A stretch of 64,000 nucleotides of DNA. It comes from [Empedobacter] haloabium. Its GTDB lineage: Bacteria > Pseudomonadota > Gammaproteobacteria > Burkholderiales > Burkholderiaceae_D. A program made the translations under genes and the position numbers. The notes under the pieces are model-generated. The model ran no database searches and had not been told where the DNA came from. It saw only the letters and a program-made list of their open reading frames with translations. The DNA lies in the NCBI GenBank assembly GCA_008011715.2, contig CP136508.1, positions 6,014,001-6,078,000 of the forward strand, written 5' to 3'. Of this stretch, positions 61,513 through 64,000 are shown one piece after another. How positions within the stretch are numbered: the first letter of the stretch is position 1; each line of letters begins with the position of its first letter.

Positions 61513-62708
61513 ACGATCCTATCGTTATCGTTGGCGCCGCCCGTACCCCGATGGGTGCTTTCCAGGGCGATTTTTCCAGCGTGTCCGCGAACGACCTGGG
61601 AGCCGTCGCGATCAAGGCGGCCGTCGAGCGTGCCGGCATCAAGCCGGAACTCGTTGAACACGTTTATTTCGGCAACTGCCTGATGGCCGGCCAGGGCCAG
61701 GCCCCGGCGCGCCAGGCCCTGCTGAAAGCCGGCCTGCCGACCTCCACCGGTGCCGTCACCCTGTCGAAAATGTGCGGCTCCGCCATGCAGGCCGCCATCT
61801 TCGCGCATGACCAGCTGGTGGCCGGCAGCGCCGACGTCGTCATCGCCGGCGGCATGGAATCGATGACCAACGCGCCCTACCTGATCCCGAAGGCCCGCGG
61901 CGGCTACCGCATCGGCCACGGCATGATGTTCGACCACATGATGCTGGACGGCCTGGAAGACGCCTACAGCAAGGACGAGAAAACGGGCGGCGGCCGCTCG
62001 ATGGGCACGTTCGCGGAAGAATGCGCGAGCAAGTTCAGCTTTACGCGTGAAGCGCAGGATGCGTACGCGATCGAGTCCGTCAAGCGCGCCCAGGCCGCCA
62101 CGACCGGCGGCAAGTTCGCCTGGGAAATCGTGCCCGTGACTGTGTCCGGCCGCGGCGGCGACACCGTGATCGACAAGGACGAAGGCCCGCAAAAAGCCAA
62201 GCTGGACAAGATCCCGGCGCTGAAGCCGGCGTTCAAGAAGGACGGCACGATCACGGCCGCCTCGTCGTCGTCGATCAACGACGGCGCCGCCGCGCTCGTC
62301 ATGATGCGCGAATCGACGGCCAAGCAGCTGGGCGCGACGATCATCGCCAAGGTCGTGGGCCACGCCACCAACGCGCTGGCCCCGAACGAGTTCACGACGG
62401 CCCCGGTCGGCGCGATCCAGAAACTGCTGAAGAAAAACGGCTGGAAGGTGTCGGACATCGACCTGTTCGAGATCAACGAGGCGTTTGCCGCCGTGCCGAT
62501 GGCCGCCATGCACGAGCTGGACATCCCGCACAGCAAGGTCAACGTCCATGGCGGCGCCTGCGCGCTGGGCCACCCGATCGGCGCCTCCGGCGCCCGCATC
62601 ATCGTCACCTTGCTGGGTGCGCTGAAGGACCGCGGCGGCAAGCGTGGCGTGGCCTCGCTGTGCATCGGCGGCGGCGAAGCGACGGCCGTCGGCATCGAGC
62701 TGGTGTAA
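61509..62708 (+). CDS. Acetyl-CoA C-acetyltransferase (thiolase)
   Basis: A 399-residue thiolase. Nucleophile Cys89 in [27 protein letters not shown] (His) and CIGGGEATA (Cys) complete the site. Likely cleaves acetoacetyl-CoA from leucine or fatty acids, or makes it for PHB. Overlaps aceK by four bases. Confidence 0.93.
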   Translation: MNDPIVIVGAARTPMGAFQGDFSSVSANDLGAVAIKAAVERAGIKPELVEHVYFGNCLMAGQGQAPARQALLKAGLPTSTGAVTLSKMCGSAMQAAIFAHDQLVAGSADVVIAGGMESMTNAPYLIPKARGGYRIGHGMMFDHMMLDGLEDAYSKDEKTGGGRSMGTFAEECASKFSFTREAQDAYAIESVKRAQAATTGGKFAWEIVPVTVSGRGGDTVIDKDEGPQKAKLDKIPALKPAFKKDGTITAASSSSINDGAAALVMMRESTAKQLGATIIAKVVGHATNALAPNEFTTAPVGAIQKLLKKNGWKVSDIDLFEINEAFAAVPMAAMHELDIPHSKVNVHGGACALGHPIGASGARIIVTLLGALKDRGGKRGVASLCIGGGEATAVGIELV

Positions 62709-63376
62709 TGGCGACCGCACTCGTCATCGGCGCCTCGCGCGGCATCGGCCACGAACTGGCGCGGCAGTACCTGCAGGAGGGCTGGCGCGTGATCGCCACG
62801 GCCCGCAAGCCGGCCGACTGCGACGCGCTCGCCGCGATGGGTGCACAAGTCCACACCCTGGACGTCACCAACGTCGAGGCGGTGGCCGGACTGGGCTGGA
62901 AGCTGGACGGCGAGCATCTCGATGTCGCCATCCTGAACGCGGGCGTGTACGGCCCGCGCCATGACGGCTTTCCCGTCCAGGCCGACTTCGACAACGTGAT
63001 GCACACCAATGTGCTGGCCGCGATGCGGCTGCTGCCGATCCTGGCGCCGCTGGTGGCGACAACCAACGGCCGGCTGGCCGTGCTGTCGTCGAAGATGGGG
63101 TCGCTGAGCGAACGCCACAGCGCGGTCGGCTCGCTGTACCGCGCCAGCAAGGCGGCACTGAACTCCGTGCTGATCGACACGGCGCTGACGTTCGGCCGCG
63201 AGGGCGTCACGTGCGTGGCCTTTCACCCCGGCTGGGTGCAAACGGACATGGGCGGCGCCACGGCCGACATCACGGTGGAACAAAGCGCGGCCGGCATGAT
63301 CCACACGCTGGCCAACCTGCCGGCTTCGGAGCATGCCGCCTACCTGACCTACGACGGCAAGCCGATCGGCTGGTAG
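62708..63376 (+). CDS. Short-chain dehydrogenase/reductase
   Basis: A 222-residue SDR. Cofactor loop GASRGIGHELA and active-site YRASK. The short length and LNAGVYGPRH run resemble CsgA/C-factor-type SDRs. Overlaps the thiolase stop by one base, so it is in the same operon. Substrate unknown. Confidence 0.9.
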   Translation: MATALVIGASRGIGHELARQYLQEGWRVIATARKPADCDALAAMGAQVHTLDVTNVEAVAGLGWKLDGEHLDVAILNAGVYGPRHDGFPVQADFDNVMHTNVLAAMRLLPILAPLVATTNGRLAVLSSKMGSLSERHSAVGSLYRASKAALNSVLIDTALTFGREGVTCVAFHPGWVQTDMGGATADITVEQSAAGMIHTLANLPASEHAAYLTYDGKPIGW

Positions 63377-63398
63377 CGCCAGCCAACGGTACAGCAGA

Positions 63399-63443
63399 GC
63401 CCGTGTCCCGTTTTGGTGACTGACCCCGTGGTGGGACACGGGC
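63399..63443. repeat. Hairpin repeat after the SDR (repeat family 2)
   Basis: GCCCGTGTCCC pairs with GGGACACGGGC (63399-63409 and 63433-63443). Between them is a GTGACTGACCCC word shared with 59636-59690. Between genes of the same strand, 26 bp before the next start. Confidence 0.8.
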
Positions 63444-63468
63444 TGAACAACAAAAGAATGGAAGAGAC

Positions 63469-64000
63469 ATGGTACTGAGCGAAGAACACCAGATGATCCG
63501 CGACGCGCTGCGCAGCTATGCGCAGGAGCGGCTGGCGCCCCATGCGGCGCGCTGGGACAAGGAACATTATTTTCCGCAGGCGGAACTGAAAGAACTGGCG
63601 GCACTGGGCGCGTTTGGCGTCGCCGTGCCCGAGGCGTTGGGCGGTGCCGGCCTCGACTATGTGTCGCTGGCGCTGGTGCTGGAGGAAATCGCGGCCGGCG
63701 ACGGCGGCACGTCCACCATCATCTCCGTCAACAACTGCCCCGTCTGCAGCATCGGCATGATGTACGCCAACGCGCGTCAGAAAGAGCAGTGGCTGCGCCC
63801 GCTGGCGCAGGGCGAGATGCTGGGTGCCTTCTGCCTGACCGAACCGCACACGGGCAGCGATGCCGCCGCGCTGCGCACGACGGCCACGCGCGACGGCGAC
63901 CATTACGTGCTGAACGGCGTCAAGCAGTTCATCACCTCCGGCAAGTATGCGGACGTGGCCATCGTCATGGCCGTGACGGACAAGGCGGCCGGCAAGAAAG
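63469..64000 (+). CDS. Acyl-CoA dehydrogenase (3' end cut by window)
   Basis: 177 residues of an acyl-CoA dehydrogenase starting MVLSEEHQMIRDALRSYAQE. CLTEPHTGSDAAALRTTA and NGVKQFITSGKYAD are the family FAD-contact motifs. A different chain specificity from Ivd is likely. Just after the family 2 hairpin, same direction as the SDR; the C-terminal catalytic Glu is off the window. Confidence 0.93.
   Translation, partial: MVLSEEHQMIRDALRSYAQERLAPHAARWDKEHYFPQAELKELAALGAFGVAVPEALGGAGLDYVSLALVLEEIAAGDGGTSTIISVNNCPVCSIGMMYANARQKEQWLRPLAQGEMLGAFCLTEPHTGSDAAALRTTATRDGDHYVLNGVKQFITSGKYADVAIVMAVTDKAAGKK

Overview
The window is high-GC, densely coded DNA from a betaproteobacterium. The gene set and order (priA-hemE, an mla-ibaG-murA-his-tat run, gltBD, liuR-ivd-aceK) and the protein sequences suggest family Oxalobacteraceae, probably Massilia, Duganella or a close relative. 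This placement rests on recognition of the proteins, not on a database search.

Layout. 1-3464 holds the 3'-truncated priA and hemE, both on the minus strand, separated by a 655-bp AT-richer gap with several DnaA boxes. 3541-19109 is mostly plus strand: an S9 peptidase abutting a very large SNF2-family helicase, two small unknowns, a DUF885 protein, a CsgG-like lipoprotein, a flavin reductase (minus), a second SNF2 protein with a SWIM zinc finger, and an orphan periplasmic binding protein. 19121-36370 is one long minus-strand run, transcribed from right to left: mlaFEDACB (lipid transport), an ABC-2 transporter, ibaG, murA, hisG, hisD, a DNA methyltransferase, hisCBHAFIE, a HIT protein and tatABC. 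It links outer-membrane lipid upkeep, the first step of peptidoglycan synthesis, all of histidine synthesis except hisZ and a histidinol phosphatase, and Tat export.

36649-37940 is a complete IS481-type insertion sequence. It sits inside a short palindromic repeat between gltD and the probable gltBD terminator. gltB/gltD (glutamate synthase) follow, then a RAYT-type transposase relative that lacks the usual HUH histidines, an alpha/beta hydrolase, and a minus-strand set of a third SNF2 protein, a soluble histidine kinase and a response regulator. The plus strand then carries tex, grxD, ubiX and an exported erythromycin-esterase-like protein. After an XRE regulator and a metallo-beta-lactamase-fold protein comes a leucine/isovalerate-type catabolic cluster: a MerR regulator (liuR-like), isovaleryl-CoA dehydrogenase, aceK, a thiolase, an SDR and an acyl-CoA dehydrogenase cut by the window end.

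The less ordinary content is in the spaces. There are at least two families of dispersed inverted repeats. One is read in frame inside the DNA methyltransferase and another copy is the target of the IS. There is also a DnaA-box cluster beside hemE. No tRNA, rRNA, CRISPR array, prophage or classical defence island was seen.
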